A stretch of DNA of 64,000 nt, taken from contig JAAUZV010000006.1 in NCBI GenBank assembly GCA_014804425.1, positions 42,421 to 106,420 on the forward strand. Reading direction: 5' to 3'. Under the pieces are notes generated by a model that made no database searches, was not told where the DNA came from, and was given only the letters and a program-made list of their open reading frames with translations. The stretch is from Lachnospiraceae bacterium. GTDB taxonomy: Bacteria; Bacillota; Clostridia; Lachnospirales; Lachnospiraceae. Positions within the stretch are counted from its first letter, which is position 1; each line of letters starts with the position of its first letter. Both the position numbers and the translations under genes were made by a program. This document shows positions 1 to 8,496 of this stretch, in pieces.

Positions 1-695
1 TTTTCCAGATGTGCCGCAAGCTCCTCTTTCTTGTTAAACGCAGTTCCGTAAATACGCTGCAGGCGTGCTTTCTCCGCGTCGCCCCGCCAATATGCCATAG
101 AAGAAGAAATCAGCTTAAACGCCTTAATGCCCTTTGTGCTCATTAAGTGCGGTCCCGCGCAGAGATCGACAAAACCGCCCTGATCATAGAAGGAAATTTC
201 CGCGTCTTCGGGCAGGTCCTTGATCAGCTCCACCTTGAACGGCTCGCCCTTCTCCTCCATGAATTTGACCGCCTCATCCCTCGGCAGGGTAAAGCGTGTG
301 AGCGCATGCCCTTCCTTGATGATCTTTTTCATCTCGTCCTCCAGTTTATCCAAATCCTCTCTGGAAAACGGCTCCGCATCAAAATCATAATAAAATCCGT
401 CCTCGATCGCGGGTCCGATCGTCACCTTTGCCTCCGGGAACAGGCGCTTGACCGCCTCGGCAAGCACATGGGACGCCGTATGGCGGATGACCTTTAATCC
501 CTCCGCGTCGTTAGCCGTAACAATATTGAGCGATACGTCGCCATCGATCACGGTGCGCAGATCGACCACGTTTCCGTTTACCTCTCCCGCACATGCCACA
601 CGCGCAAGTCCTTCACTAATATCCGCCGCAATCTCATATACGCTCATCGGATGTGCATATTCTTTTACACTTCCGTCTTTTAATGTAATCTTCAT
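1..695 (-). CDS. thrS: Threonyl-tRNA synthetase, N-terminal part (runs off left edge)
   Basis: The enzyme charges tRNA-Thr with threonine in the cytoplasm. Only about the first 231 codons are present; the gene reads leftward out of the window, so the catalytic core and anticodon-binding domain are not visible. The translation begins MKITLKDG, with a TGS-like domain over about residues 1-60. The second additional (editing) domain follows, with its HxxxH motif in RHTASHVLAEA, then GFYYDFD and the CAGPH metal-site motif. The start at 695 has GGAGG five bases upstream. The ORF track omits it because no stop codon is in the window. It lies 31 bases after a small membrane protein gene, and a T-box leader precedes both, so expression should respond to uncharged tRNA-Thr. 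Confidence 0.95.
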   Translation of the reverse strand, partial: MKITLKDGSVKEYAHPMSVYEIAADISEGLARVACAGEVNGNVVDLRTVIDGDVSLNIVTANDAEGLKVIRHTASHVLAEAVKRLFPEAKVTIGPAIEDGFYYDFDAEPFSREDLDKLEDEMKKIIKEGHALTRFTLPRDEAVKFMEEKGEPFKVELIKDLPEDAEISFYDQGGFVDLCAGPHLMSTKGIKAFKLISSSMAYWRGDAEKARLQRIYGTAFNKKEELAAHLE

Positions 696-726
696 AAAAT
701 CCTCCATTTCCGTTCCGCGCTGCTTT

Positions 727-1017
727 TTATTTGCATTCTTCTTCCTTCTTGCACGCGCTCTTCTTACATGTTTTCTTATCCTTCGGCTCACACGCATCCT
801 CACTGCTGTCCGGATTGTAATTGCCGTTATCGTTTCCGTTGCCATTTCCGTTATTGCTCATAATGCTAAAGGACCATCCCGTCGCCATCTTCGCAAGCAG
901 CATGCCGACTACCATTCCCGCTAATGCACAGACCGCCGCCCCGAGCGCCAATTCGCGCTTCGTCACGGTGGTCTCCTCAGTCAGTTCCTCCATCCAAGCC
1001 TTCATTTTTTCTTTCAT
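727..1017 (-). CDS. Small single-pass membrane protein between T-box and thrS
   Basis: I do not recognise this 96-residue protein. A charged N-terminus (about residues 1-22) precedes one hydrophobic segment (about 23-45, ELALGAAVCALAG onward). An Asn/Gly-rich stretch (NGNGNGNDNGN) and a Lys/Cys/Glu-rich tail with four cysteines follow. The start is supported by AGGAGG seven bases upstream. The gene sits between the T-box terminator and thrS and ends 31 bases before thrS, so the two are probably co-transcribed and both under threonine control. No catalytic motif is visible. It could be a lineage-specific membrane protein unrelated to translation that entered the thrS leader. Confidence 0.75.
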   Translation of the reverse strand: MKEKMKAWMEELTEETTVTKRELALGAAVCALAGMVVGMLLAKMATGWSFSIMSNNGNGNGNDNGNYNPDSSEDACEPKDKKTCKKSACKKEEECK

Positions 1018-1044
1018 ATTGAATCCTCCTTTATATTATTCTTC

Positions 1045-1066
1045 TCTGCTTATCGCGATAAGCAGA
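1045..1066. repeat. Perfect 22-bp palindrome in the thrS leader
   Basis: The 11-base arm TCTGCTTATCG is followed immediately by its exact reverse complement. It lies between the T-box terminator and the ribosome binding site of the small membrane gene. It could be an operator or an mRNA hairpin. A second small hairpin (AAAACGC-TTC-GCGTTTT) lies at 1077-1093. Confidence 0.7.
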
Positions 1067-1104
1067 CGTGAAATGCAAAACGCTTCGCGTTTTTGCTTAT
1101 AGCG

Positions 1105-1421
1105 CAAAAAATCCCCTGCATCGCATCAATATGCAATGCAAGGGACGTATGAACGCGGTTCCACCCTGCTTGCAGAAGTCTCATAATCGACTGTTGCTCC
1201 GTTCTGCCTTCCGACTACGGAAACAGCACGCTACAGAACCTTATGAAAAACCTTCTGCCACTCATTTTCCCATAACGCAGGATATGCGGACTTTGTTAAA
1301 GCCACTCCGGGGGCGGTTCCCGCACACTCCCTGTCAGGCGCTTTCAGCACGCTTGCGCGGCGCCATTCTCTTTCGACATTTCCTTGTGCTTCGTTCCCCG
1401 TCAACGAATTTTCTTATGGAT
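1105..1421 (-). promoter_or_regulatory. T-box leader, probably threonine-specific
   Basis: On the minus strand the leader contains the T-box sequence AGGGTGGAACCGCG at 1167-1154, the hallmark of the antiterminator that binds the tRNA acceptor end. A hairpin (CCCTTGCATTGCAT paired to ATGCGATGCAGGGG) ending in TTTTTT at 1144-1105 is the terminator. Upstream, GGGAACCGCC at about 1320-1311 offers ACC, a Thr codon, as the likely specifier (inference). Uncharged tRNA-Thr should favour readthrough into the small membrane gene and thrS. Confidence 0.9.
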
Positions 1422-1427
1422 AGTTGT

Positions 1428-1456
1428 ATTCTATGCCAATTTTTCCGAATTGTAAA
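1428..1456 (-). promoter_or_regulatory. Promoter of the T-box/thrS transcript
   Basis: On the minus strand TTTACA (1456-1451) is followed after exactly 17 bases by TAGAAT (1433-1428). This is a good housekeeping sigma match, placing the start near 1421. It lies just past the tag stop codon at 1477. Confidence 0.7.
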
Positions 1457-1476
1457 GTCCTTTTTTTGGCAGCTTT

Positions 1477-2067
1477 TCACTCCCTGTATTCAACCGGATA
1501 ATGCTCCACAATTTTCTGATACAGAAAACAGCTTTCCTCATGATCATTGATGATCCCGCATGCCTGCAGATGAGAATAAACGGTAACGGAGCCCAAAAAT
1601 TTGAACCCGCGCTTTTTTAATTCCTTTGCGATCTTGTCCGACAGTTCATTGCTTGCCACCCAGTTCGTCCGATGACTCTTGTAGATCAGGGTTTTGCCGC
1701 CGCTGTAGTCCCACAGAAAGCGATCGAAGGAGCCAAACTCCTCCCTGATCTGAATGAAGGCCTTTGCATTTCCGATCACGGCGTGTATCTTGCGGATGGA
1801 TTTGATCATATCGGGCGTTTCCATGATATTCTGTATCTTTGTTTCATCATAGCAGGCAATCTTTTCATAATCAAAATCATCAAAGCATTTCCGAAACGTC
1901 TCGCGCTTTTTCAGCATCAGCGTCCAGCTTAAACCGCACTGCATGACCTCCAGCATCAGAAATTCAAACTGCTTTCTGTCGTCATGAAGCGGAATACCCC
2001 ACTCGTTATCGTGATAGGTTTCGTTTAACCCACCGTCCCTGCACCATGCGCATTTTTCTTTTGTCAT
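1477..2067 (-). CDS. tag: DNA-3-methyladenine glycosylase I
   Basis: This enzyme excises 3-methyladenine from alkylated DNA as the first step of base excision repair. The 196-residue protein matches the family length. It has the N-terminal zinc-site cysteine (KCAWC), the HDNEWG signature and the C-terminal ACGIINDHEESC motif that supplies the other zinc ligands. The ORF track starts at 2112, but AAGGAGGG lies just before the internal ATG at 2067, which also gives the usual N-terminus. The upstream methyltransferase gene ends 34 bases before it in the same direction, so the two are probably one transcript. Confidence 0.93.
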   Translation of the reverse strand: MTKEKCAWCRDGGLNETYHDNEWGIPLHDDRKQFEFLMLEVMQCGLSWTLMLKKRETFRKCFDDFDYEKIACYDETKIQNIMETPDMIKSIRKIHAVIGNAKAFIQIREEFGSFDRFLWDYSGGKTLIYKSHRTNWVASNELSDKIAKELKKRGFKFLGSVTVYSHLQACGIINDHEESCFLYQKIVEHYPVEYRE

Positions 2068-2101
2068 TATTTTCCCTCCTTGGCGGAGTCGCGGTTGCTT
2101 T

Positions 2102-2824
2102 TTATTTTTCACACGATCCCTTTCTCACATAAATATCCGCTGAACATAACATTGCGCCGTTCTCTTTTGACCGCTCAAACGCTTCCACGGTAAATCCCGC
2201 CGCTTCCAGTTCCGTCACGTACCCTTCTTTCCCTCTTGCTCTTGCAGGTAACAAAGGGATAAGAACTTCCTTCCCGTTCATCATCCGCTTTTGCGGTGTT
2301 TCATAATCACTGCCCGTCAGTTTCTGAAAATCCGCAAAGCTTTCAACCTTGTTCTCCTCCGCTTCCTCACTGTAGTTTTCGCGAAAGAACAACATCGGCG
2401 CATGATCGTTTAAGCAGGAATATGCGTTTTCCAGATAGCGTTTTCGTTCGCTGTCAGTAACGATCATATGAAAGCCCATCACATCAAGAGCTGCGTCAAA
2501 TTTCTCCTTCGGCGCTTCCTTTACCATATCAACCACTTCGACCCGCGCGTCCGTGAATCGCTTAAGCCTCTCTTTTGCTTTTTTTACCGCGGTCGGCGCA
2601 ATGTCTACGCCGCAGTAAATCACCCCAAGCTCTGAGAGAAGGATGCCGCAAGAGCCTTCCCCGCAGGCAAATTCGATCACTCTTTTTCCCTTCAGTCCGT
2701 TGTCGTCAACCCATTTTTTTATCGCTTCCGCCAGCACAACGTCCTTTTCCGAATTGCCCCAAAGCGCTATATCCGCATCGTAAGCCGCCTGATACCGTTT
2801 TTCATATGCTTTGTAATATTCCAT
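2102..2824 (-). CDS. Class I SAM-dependent methyltransferase
   Basis: A 240-residue protein with a Rossmann-type methyltransferase fold. The SAM-binding motif I is VIEFACGEGSCG (about residues 49-60), with the acidic end of the next strand in GVDIAP. A post-II segment AALDVMGFHMI follows. The substrate cannot be read from the sequence; related proteins methylate small molecules or tellurite/thiopurines. AGGAGGG lies just upstream of the ATG. It precedes tag in the same direction, so a role in handling alkylating or toxic compounds is possible but not shown. Terminator-like repeats lie immediately upstream of its ribosome binding site. Confidence 0.8.
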   Translation of the reverse strand: MEYYKAYEKRYQAAYDADIALWGNSEKDVVLAEAIKKWVDDNGLKGKRVIEFACGEGSCGILLSELGVIYCGVDIAPTAVKKAKERLKRFTDARVEVVDMVKEAPKEKFDAALDVMGFHMIVTDSERKRYLENAYSCLNDHAPMLFFRENYSEEAEENKVESFADFQKLTGSDYETPQKRMMNGKEVLIPLLPARARGKEGYVTELEAAGFTVEAFERSKENGAMLCSADIYVRKGSCEK

Positions 2825-2840
2825 CGTCCATCCCTCCTAA

Positions 2841-2990
2841 AGCATAAAAAAGAACGCAGAGCGTTCTTTCGAAGAATCGCAAAAGCGATTCTTCTGGGGT
2901 CGCGCAATTTCCTATAAGTTAAAAAAGAACGCTGCGCGTTCTTTCGAAGAATCCGCTTTGCGAATTCTTCTGGATTGAGTAATTCCTATA
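2841..2990 (-). repeat. Two tandem copies of a TATAGGAAATT hairpin element
   Basis: Two units about 75 bases apart each read, on the minus strand, TATAGGAAATT or a close variant, a short spacer, a hairpin built on GAAGAATCGC, then a hairpin AAAGAACGC...GCGTTCTTT running into a T tract. The second hairpin has the form of an intrinsic terminator. Related copies occur at 13652 and 18815. Confidence 0.8.
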
Positions 2991-2994
2991 GCAT

Positions 2995-3029
2995 AAAAAG
3001 ACCGAGAAATCAGGTAACGTCTCTCGGTT
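2995..3029 (-). terminator. Terminator-like hairpin upstream of the methyltransferase
   Basis: On the minus strand ACCGAGA pairs with TCTCGGT around a 14-base loop and is followed by CTTTTT. With the adjacent tandem repeat it fills the 340-base gap between the divergent methyltransferase and ABC-exporter genes. No conserved protein is visible in this gap. Confidence 0.5.
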
Positions 3030-3113
3030 CATTGTGTCCTTCGATTTTTAGGCGTATTTCATTGTACAGTTTATCACAAAAATAAATACAAGTCTACTCA
3101 TTTTTTATTTTTC

Positions 3114-3122
3114 TGCTAAAAT
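3114..3122 (+). promoter_or_regulatory. Extended -10 element before the ABC exporter
   Basis: TGCTAAAAT is an extended -10 match about 43 bases before the exporter ATPase start. No convincing -35 is visible at 17 bases. Confidence 0.4.
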
Positions 3123-3164
3123 TTTCTTATCAGCTGATCAATGCGAATGAAGGAGGGATTGATT

Positions 3165-3989
3165 TTGATACAATTTCAGGATATTTGCAAAAGCTATCGG
3201 GTAGCCAGACGCGGGTCCGGGCTCGGCAATGCGGCAAAATCACTTTTTAAGAGAGAGTACAACACCATTCATGCCATTAACCATATCAGTTTTTCCATAA
3301 ACGATGGGGAAATGATCGGTCTGCTTGGTCCGAACGGCGCAGGCAAAAGCTCTACGATCAAAATTTTAAGCGGGATATTGACACCGGATAGCGGAACATG
3401 TCTGGTAAACGGTCAGGTGCCTTGGAAAAACAGAAAAGCATATGTCAGACAGATCGGCGTTGTTTTCGGTCAGCGCTCGCAATTATGGTGGGATGTTCCC
3501 GTCATGGATTCGTTTGAACTTTTGCAGGCAATCTATTCCATACCCGCACCAAGATACCGCAGCAGACTGGACGAGCTGACGCAGCTTTTACATTTGGAGG
3601 AGCTATTAAAGACTCCGACAAGGCAGCTATCATTGGGACAGCGCATGCGCTGTGAAATCGCTGCGTCCCTGCTGCATGAACCCAAGCTGTTATTTTTAGA
3701 TGAGCCAACGATCGGATTGGACGCAGTATCTAAGGTTGCCGTGCGCAGCTTTATCAAGAAGATGAATGAAGAACATAAGACCACGGTGATCCTGACAACA
3801 CATGATATGCAGGATATTGAGGCAATTACCAAACGCGTGATCTTGATCGGCAAAGGCCAGAAGCTGTTGGACGGCACATTGGAAGATTTGCGTCTTGAGG
3901 CGGCGTCAGCGGAATCAGAAGCCGAAAGCTCTGAGACAGACATTGACCACATGATCGCCAGACTCTATGAAAAACTAAATATCATGTAG
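3165..3989 (+). CDS. ABC-2 type exporter, ATP-binding protein
   Basis: This is the cytoplasmic ATPase of a three-gene export system with the next two membrane proteins. Visible motifs are the Walker A GPNGAGKSS, an ABC signature LSLGQRM and Walker B LLFLDEPT, with the switch histidine in TTHDMQD. The track starts at 3141, but AAGGAGGG lies at 3149-3156, too close for that ATG. A TTG at 3165 sits eight bases after it and gives MIQFQDICKSY, a normal family N-terminus (274 residues). A roughly 30-residue insert after the first strand (RRGSGLGNAAKSLFKREY) is typical of exporters paired with DUF990-type permeases. The substrate is unknown. Confidence 0.88.
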   Translation: MIQFQDICKSYRVARRGSGLGNAAKSLFKREYNTIHAINHISFSINDGEMIGLLGPNGAGKSSTIKILSGILTPDSGTCLVNGQVPWKNRKAYVRQIGVVFGQRSQLWWDVPVMDSFELLQAIYSIPAPRYRSRLDELTQLLHLEELLKTPTRQLSLGQRMRCEIAASLLHEPKLLFLDEPTIGLDAVSKVAVRSFIKKMNEEHKTTVILTTHDMQDIEAITKRVILIGKGQKLLDGTLEDLRLEAASAESEAESSETDIDHMIARLYEKLNIM

Positions 3990-3998
3990 GAGGCGGCA

Positions 3999-4802
3999 AT
4001 GAAAAAATATTATCGTTTTTTTCAACTTCGATTTGCCACCGGAATGCAGTATCGCATGGCATCCGTCACGGCTCTGACGACGCAGCTTATCTGGGGATTG
4101 ATGGAGTGTCTGGCATACAAAGCGATCGCAGAGGCCTCCGGCGGCAATCTGCCCATGAACTATTCTTCCATCGTGACATACATATGGCTGAAAGAAGCGC
4201 TGCTTGCTCTTTTTAACACGTGGGCGGCAGATAATGAGCTTTTTTCCATGATCACAAACGGCGATATTGCCTATGAACTGTGCCGTCCGGTGTCAATCTA
4301 TTCCATGTGGTTTTCCAGAACGATCGGAGCACGGATCGCTGAAGCGGTCATGAGATGTATTCCCGTATTATTATGTGCGTTCCTGATGCCGAAAGCCTAT
4401 CGGATGACCCCGCCGGTAGATCGTGTTTCCTTCCTGTTGTTCCTGCTCACTTTATTTTTGGCGCTCGGGATAACCGTCACATTTTGTATGATTGTCTATA
4501 TGCTGTGCTTTTTTACGATTTCACCGCAGGGATGGAGGATGGTATTGACAGGCGCGGTCGATTTTCTGTCAGGAAATATCATACCATTGCCGTTTTTTCC
4601 CAAAAGATTTTTATTTTTAGTGGAGATGTCTCCGTTTGCTTACATGCAGAATGTTCCGTTTCGGATATACTGCGGAGATCTTGTCGGAGCAGAAATCTAT
4701 CAGTGCATATTCAAACAGATTTTTTGGCTGGTGACATTGATGTTTTTGGGAATTGTCCTATGGAAACAGGCAGAAAAAAGAGTCATATTACAAGGAGGCT
4801 GA
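3999..4802 (+). CDS. ABC-2 type exporter permease (ABC2_membrane_6/DUF990-like), first subunit
   Basis: A 267-residue integral membrane protein with about six hydrophobic segments and short loops. Its amphipathic N-terminus (YYRFFQLRFATGMQYR) and C-terminal basic tail fit the ABC2_membrane_6 family. GGAGG lies five bases before the ATG, and the gene begins ten bases after the ATPase stop. It overlaps nothing but leads directly into a second permease, so the exporter is probably a heterodimeric permease plus one ATPase. Members of this family have been linked to viologen or drug export; the substrate here is inferred only as some amphipathic compound. Confidence 0.8.
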   Translation: MKKYYRFFQLRFATGMQYRMASVTALTTQLIWGLMECLAYKAIAEASGGNLPMNYSSIVTYIWLKEALLALFNTWAADNELFSMITNGDIAYELCRPVSIYSMWFSRTIGARIAEAVMRCIPVLLCAFLMPKAYRMTPPVDRVSFLLFLLTLFLALGITVTFCMIVYMLCFFTISPQGWRMVLTGAVDFLSGNIIPLPFFPKRFLFLVEMSPFAYMQNVPFRIYCGDLVGAEIYQCIFKQIFWLVTLMFLGIVLWKQAEKRVILQGG

Positions 4803-4806
4803 TACC

Positions 4807-5601
4807 ATGAAGATCAAAGAAAATATAAAACTATACGTTCAATATGCCTCTGTCTGCACGCAAAGTGTCATGCAATATAAGGTATCCTTTTTGCTGATGA
4901 TCATCGGACGGTTCATTCTGGCATTTGGTGAATTGATCGCGATTCAATTCTTATTTTCCGGTTTTTCACAGATCAAAGGCTACACCTATGGAGATGTTTT
5001 GCTGTGTTTTTCCATCATTCAAATGTCCTTCACTTTTGCGGAGCTGTTCGGCAATGGATTCAAAGCGTTTTCAGGGATGGTGAAGAAAGGGGAATTTGAC
5101 CGGATGATGCTCAGACCATGCAGCTTGCTTCTTCAAGTAATGGGAACCAGATTTGAAATCGGAAGAACCGGTCCTTTATTGACTGCCCTTATTACGCTCG
5201 CGCTGGGAATCGGGCATAGTCAGATCACGTGGAACATCCTGACTGTTTGGACGTTGGCTGCCATGGTCATAGGGGGCACGTTCTTGTTTATCGGACTGTT
5301 CGTGCTGGAGGCAAGCTTTTGCTTTTTTTCCATTGAAGATACCTCGTTGATCAATGTACTGACATACGGAGCAAAAACACACGGCAAATATCCCCTAGAC
5401 ATTTATGGGAAAGGAATCCTGCGGTTCTGCACTTATGTAATTCCATACACATTGATTCAATATTATCCCTTACAGTTCCTTCTCGGAAAAACGCGCAATT
5501 GGTATCTGGCATTTTGTCCGCTTGGAATGATCGTGTTTCTGTCGGTCTGCTATTTCATATGGCAGTTCGGTGTGAAGCATTATCAGTCATGCGGCTCGTG
5601 A
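4807..5601 (+). CDS. ABC-2 type exporter permease, second subunit
   Basis: A 264-residue polytopic membrane protein with about six hydrophobic segments, the partner of the preceding permease. The family's N-terminal LYVQYASVCTQSVMQYK and the Gly/Ile-rich middle are recognisable. The track starts at 4753 inside the previous gene, but AAGGAGG at 4793-4799 points to the ATG at 4807. The gene closes the exporter operon and ends 16 bases before the convergent YczE-like gene, with no obvious terminator between them. Confidence 0.82.
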   Translation: MKIKENIKLYVQYASVCTQSVMQYKVSFLLMIIGRFILAFGELIAIQFLFSGFSQIKGYTYGDVLLCFSIIQMSFTFAELFGNGFKAFSGMVKKGEFDRMMLRPCSLLLQVMGTRFEIGRTGPLLTALITLALGIGHSQITWNILTVWTLAAMVIGGTFLFIGLFVLEASFCFFSIEDTSLINVLTYGAKTHGKYPLDIYGKGILRFCTYVIPYTLIQYYPLQFLLGKTRNWYLAFCPLGMIVFLSVCYFIWQFGVKHYQSCGS

Positions 5602-5617
5602 AACAGTCTCTCCTCTT

Positions 5618-6271
5618 TCACTCCGACGCTTTCTTGTTTTTCCCAAGAAGCACGGGAACGGAAAAGAATCGGTTAAAAAACGCAATGACCGGCCCTAAGG
5701 CAAACGCGCAGAGCAGCATCCCGATGCCGACCACGCCGTGCGCTAAAAAGCACACGAGCGCGCAGAGCCCGTCGCAGAACATGCGGCACCAGAAATACGG
5801 GATCGGCGTGCGCTCATTGCCGATGATCGCAAGGGAGTCATACGGTGAGATTCCCGCATCCGAGGTCTGATAAACGGAACACGCAAAGCTGATGACGATC
5901 ACGCCAAGCACAGCTAAAAACAACTGCTGCCCCCACGAGGACGGAACGCCGAAAAACCACTGTCGGATGAGCGGATAGAGCCCGTCCACGATCGGTCCGA
6001 TCAAAAACCAGTTCACAAGCGTCCCGGGACCGATATATTTGCGCCCGAACAACAGCTCCAGCAAAAATACGAAACAGTTGATGATGATCAAAAATATTCC
6101 GTAGCTTAAGCCAAGCACCTGAGCCAAAGCCATATTCATTCCGGTATACGGGTCGTTTCCCGTTCCCGACCACTTCAAAATGCAGATACCGATCGCCAGT
6201 ATGACATTTCCCGCCACCATGCCGATCCATCTGCGCAGCGTAAGCTGCTTCATTCTCTCGATCAGATTCAT
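5618..6271 (-). CDS. YczE/YitT-family integral membrane protein
   Basis: A 217-residue membrane protein with about five hydrophobic segments and the family pattern ILAIGICILK...GTGNDPYTG near the start and a related SDAGISPYDS motif in the second half. These two similar half-motifs are characteristic of the YczE/YyaS group. Its function is not established; in bacilli a relative influences antibiotic synthetase activation. The start at 6271 is chosen from a GAGGG upstream and because it begins just before the first membrane segment. The preceding gene ends 35 bases upstream in the same direction. Confidence 0.75.
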   Translation of the reverse strand: MNLIERMKQLTLRRWIGMVAGNVILAIGICILKWSGTGNDPYTGMNMALAQVLGLSYGIFLIIINCFVFLLELLFGRKYIGPGTLVNWFLIGPIVDGLYPLIRQWFFGVPSSWGQQLFLAVLGVIVISFACSVYQTSDAGISPYDSLAIIGNERTPIPYFWCRMFCDGLCALVCFLAHGVVGIGMLLCAFALGPVIAFFNRFFSVPVLLGKNKKASE

Positions 6272-6305
6272 GTCCGCCCTCATCCTTTTTATCCGTCCGC
6301 GCCCT

Positions 6306-7232
6306 CTACTCCGCAGAATCCTGCGCAATTTCCAATAATTCCGTCTGCACATCCTGTATCAGTGCAAACAGCATGTCTTTGTATTTTTCAACGATCTCAC
6401 TTTCCACTTCATATTCATTCAAAAATAAGACCATTTCCCCGCCGCTCGCATAAATACACAGTTCAACCCTGTAAACGCCATCGTCCGACTGGAGCCGTAA
6501 AAAAAGATTCTCATCATATCCCCTGCGTGAGGTATTGCATACTTTTTTATCCGAAATATCATCCAAAACCTCATGAGACAACGTAAGCAGTTCCTCCCGT
6601 CTGTCGTCCAAATGCAATTCCAGTCTTTTCCATGTACGGTTTAATATGGCGTCCGACATCGTTGTCCACAATGCACTGACGGCAAGCTCAGAATTGTTAT
6701 AATAATCCAGAACGGCATCATAATCCTTTTTGTCCACAAACGTTCTGGAATAATACTCGCCGCCGACAAAGGTCGTGACCTTCACATAATAAATCTCATA
6801 CCCGCTGTCATTTTCAACCTGATAAAAGGAATAATACCGATCGGATTTTTCTATGACCAAAGCGCCGAGATACACCAGCTCAAAACGGTCATCATTCATC
6901 AAAATATTGACCGGAACCAGCTCCTTCCCGTCATAGGTAAATCCTTCTTTCCATTCGTCTTCCCGCACATAAATCTTATTTTCAATCGAATCTATGTACT
7001 GCCTTCGCTCGGCATTTTCTTTTCCCGAAAAAATCAAGCCGGCTGTCAGGGTAATGCCCAGCGGAAGCAAAAAAACAAAGCCGAGGACCGCAAGTACAAT
7101 GGCAATTTTTTGTTTCTTTTTCTTTCTCAAAAATAATATGAAAGAGACAATAAAGAGTACAAATGCGATCAATGTTGATATCAAAATAATCCCTAACCAG
7201 AGATTGGCTAATAGAATACTGATTCCTGCCAT
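6306..7232 (-). CDS. Membrane-anchored protein of unknown function
   Basis: I do not recognise this 308-residue protein. Two hydrophobic segments (about residues 8-33 and 42-66), separated by the basic loop LRKKKKQK, are followed by a soluble alpha/beta region of about 240 residues rich in charged residues. The ORF begins at 7286, but AGGAG seven bases before the ATG at 7232 supports the shorter form. The soluble part contains no catalytic motif I can name. It reads into the YczE-like gene and may share its transcript. Confidence 0.6.
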   Translation of the reverse strand: MAGISILLANLWLGIILISTLIAFVLFIVSFILFLRKKKKQKIAIVLAVLGFVFLLPLGITLTAGLIFSGKENAERRQYIDSIENKIYVREDEWKEGFTYDGKELVPVNILMNDDRFELVYLGALVIEKSDRYYSFYQVENDSGYEIYYVKVTTFVGGEYYSRTFVDKKDYDAVLDYYNNSELAVSALWTTMSDAILNRTWKRLELHLDDRREELLTLSHEVLDDISDKKVCNTSRRGYDENLFLRLQSDDGVYRVELCIYASGGEMVLFLNEYEVESEIVEKYKDMLFALIQDVQTELLEIAQDSAE

Positions 7233-7360
7233 ATTCCTGCTCCTATAACATTCCTGCGTGCTGCTGCCTGATATCTGCCGCAGCATTCACGCAGATACCT
7301 GTCCACTGCACACAGAACCGTTTCTAAAACCGACTCTGCACATTACACATCATGCGATAT

Positions 7361-8350
7361 TCACACCAGCGGATTTTCCCGCATATAGCCTAACAGCTCA
7401 TCCGCCGTTGTAAACGCAAGTCCTGTCACGGTATCGGCACAGCCGTAATAAATGGCGATCCGCCCGCTTGCCGCATCACAAAGCGCCGCGCATGGGAATA
7501 CAACATTCGGCACGTCGCCCACGCACTCATAATACTCGTACGGCGCCAAAATATAATCCCTGCTTCTTCCCAATACCTTCCACGGCTCCTCTAAATCAAG
7601 CAGCGCCACGCCCATGCGGTACACAAAACCGTTACAGGTCGTGATCACGCCATGGTAAATCAGAAGCCAGCCCTCGTCCGTCTCGATCGGCACAGGTCCT
7701 GGTCCGATCTTTGTGCTCTGCCATGCAGATTCGTCTCCCTTCACCGCGCTCATCACGTGCCTGTGATGTCCCCAGAACTCCAGATCGGGACTCTGGCTGA
7801 TAAAAATATCACCGAACGGCGTATGTCCGGTATCCGAAGGCCGCGACAGCATCATATATCTGCCGCCGATCTTGCGCGGAAAAAGCACCCCGTTCCGGTT
7901 ATACGGCAAAAACGCATTTTCCAACTGATAAAAGGTCTGGAAATCAAAGGTATATCCGATCCCGATCGTCGGGCCGTGATAACCGTTGCACCATGTGACA
8001 TAATAACGGTCCCCGATGAAGCAGACACGCGGATCATAGCGGTATTCCCGCTTCGTCACCTCATCATCGCCAAAAAAAACAATCGGCTCATCCGAAATAT
8101 GAAAATGAATCCCATCCTCGGAAAATCCCGCAAACAGATCCATGCTGACCGAGCGGCTGTCACAGCGGAACACGCCCGCATAGCCCTCACGAAACGGCAC
8201 GACCGCACTGTTAAAAATACTGTTGGAGCGCTTGATCTCATCTCTCCTTATGATCGGATTTTTGTCATAGCGCCACACCGGCATCCGGTATCCTTCCGGC
8301 TTTTCCTGCCACGGCATGCCGGGCAGCTCTTTCCCTATGATCTTTGCCAT
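7361..8350 (-). CDS. GH130 beta-mannoside phosphorylase
   Basis: A 329-residue cytoplasmic enzyme of glycoside hydrolase family 130, which phosphorolyses beta-1,4-mannosides and releases mannose 1-phosphate. Seen in the sequence are the family N-terminus [10 protein letters not shown], the SIFNSAVV segment, the YDPRV motif with the conserved aspartate, and [13 protein letters not shown]. The length fits the GH130_2 mannooligosaccharide phosphorylases rather than the longer mannosylglucose enzymes (about 390 residues), but the subgroup is an inference. The gene stands alone, without the mannan transporter or epimerase that often accompany it. Confidence 0.85.
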   Translation of the reverse strand: MAKIIGKELPGMPWQEKPEGYRMPVWRYDKNPIIRRDEIKRSNSIFNSAVVPFREGYAGVFRCDSRSVSMDLFAGFSEDGIHFHISDEPIVFFGDDEVTKREYRYDPRVCFIGDRYYVTWCNGYHGPTIGIGYTFDFQTFYQLENAFLPYNRNGVLFPRKIGGRYMMLSRPSDTGHTPFGDIFISQSPDLEFWGHHRHVMSAVKGDESAWQSTKIGPGPVPIETDEGWLLIYHGVITTCNGFVYRMGVALLDLEEPWKVLGRSRDYILAPYEYYECVGDVPNVVFPCAALCDAASGRIAIYYGCADTVTGLAFTTADELLGYMRENPLV

Positions 8351-8467
8351 TCGCTTTTTCCTTTCATCTCATACTTTGCAACAGGCCGTGAGCGTTCGAT
8401 TATCTTCTCACACAGAATCCTCCACTTCTACACAGTCCGCGGGTTTGGGCGTGAGCACAAATCCCGC

Positions 8468-8496
8468 AGAATGAAAAATCTATGATTTTTCATTCT
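8468..8496 (-). terminator. Perfect inverted repeat at the pepT 3' end
   Basis: AGAATGAAAAATC and its exact complement flank a three-base loop. The repeat starts within the last codons of pepT. It lacks a T tract after the stem, so it is a weak terminator candidate or an mRNA 3'-end stabiliser. Confidence 0.5.
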
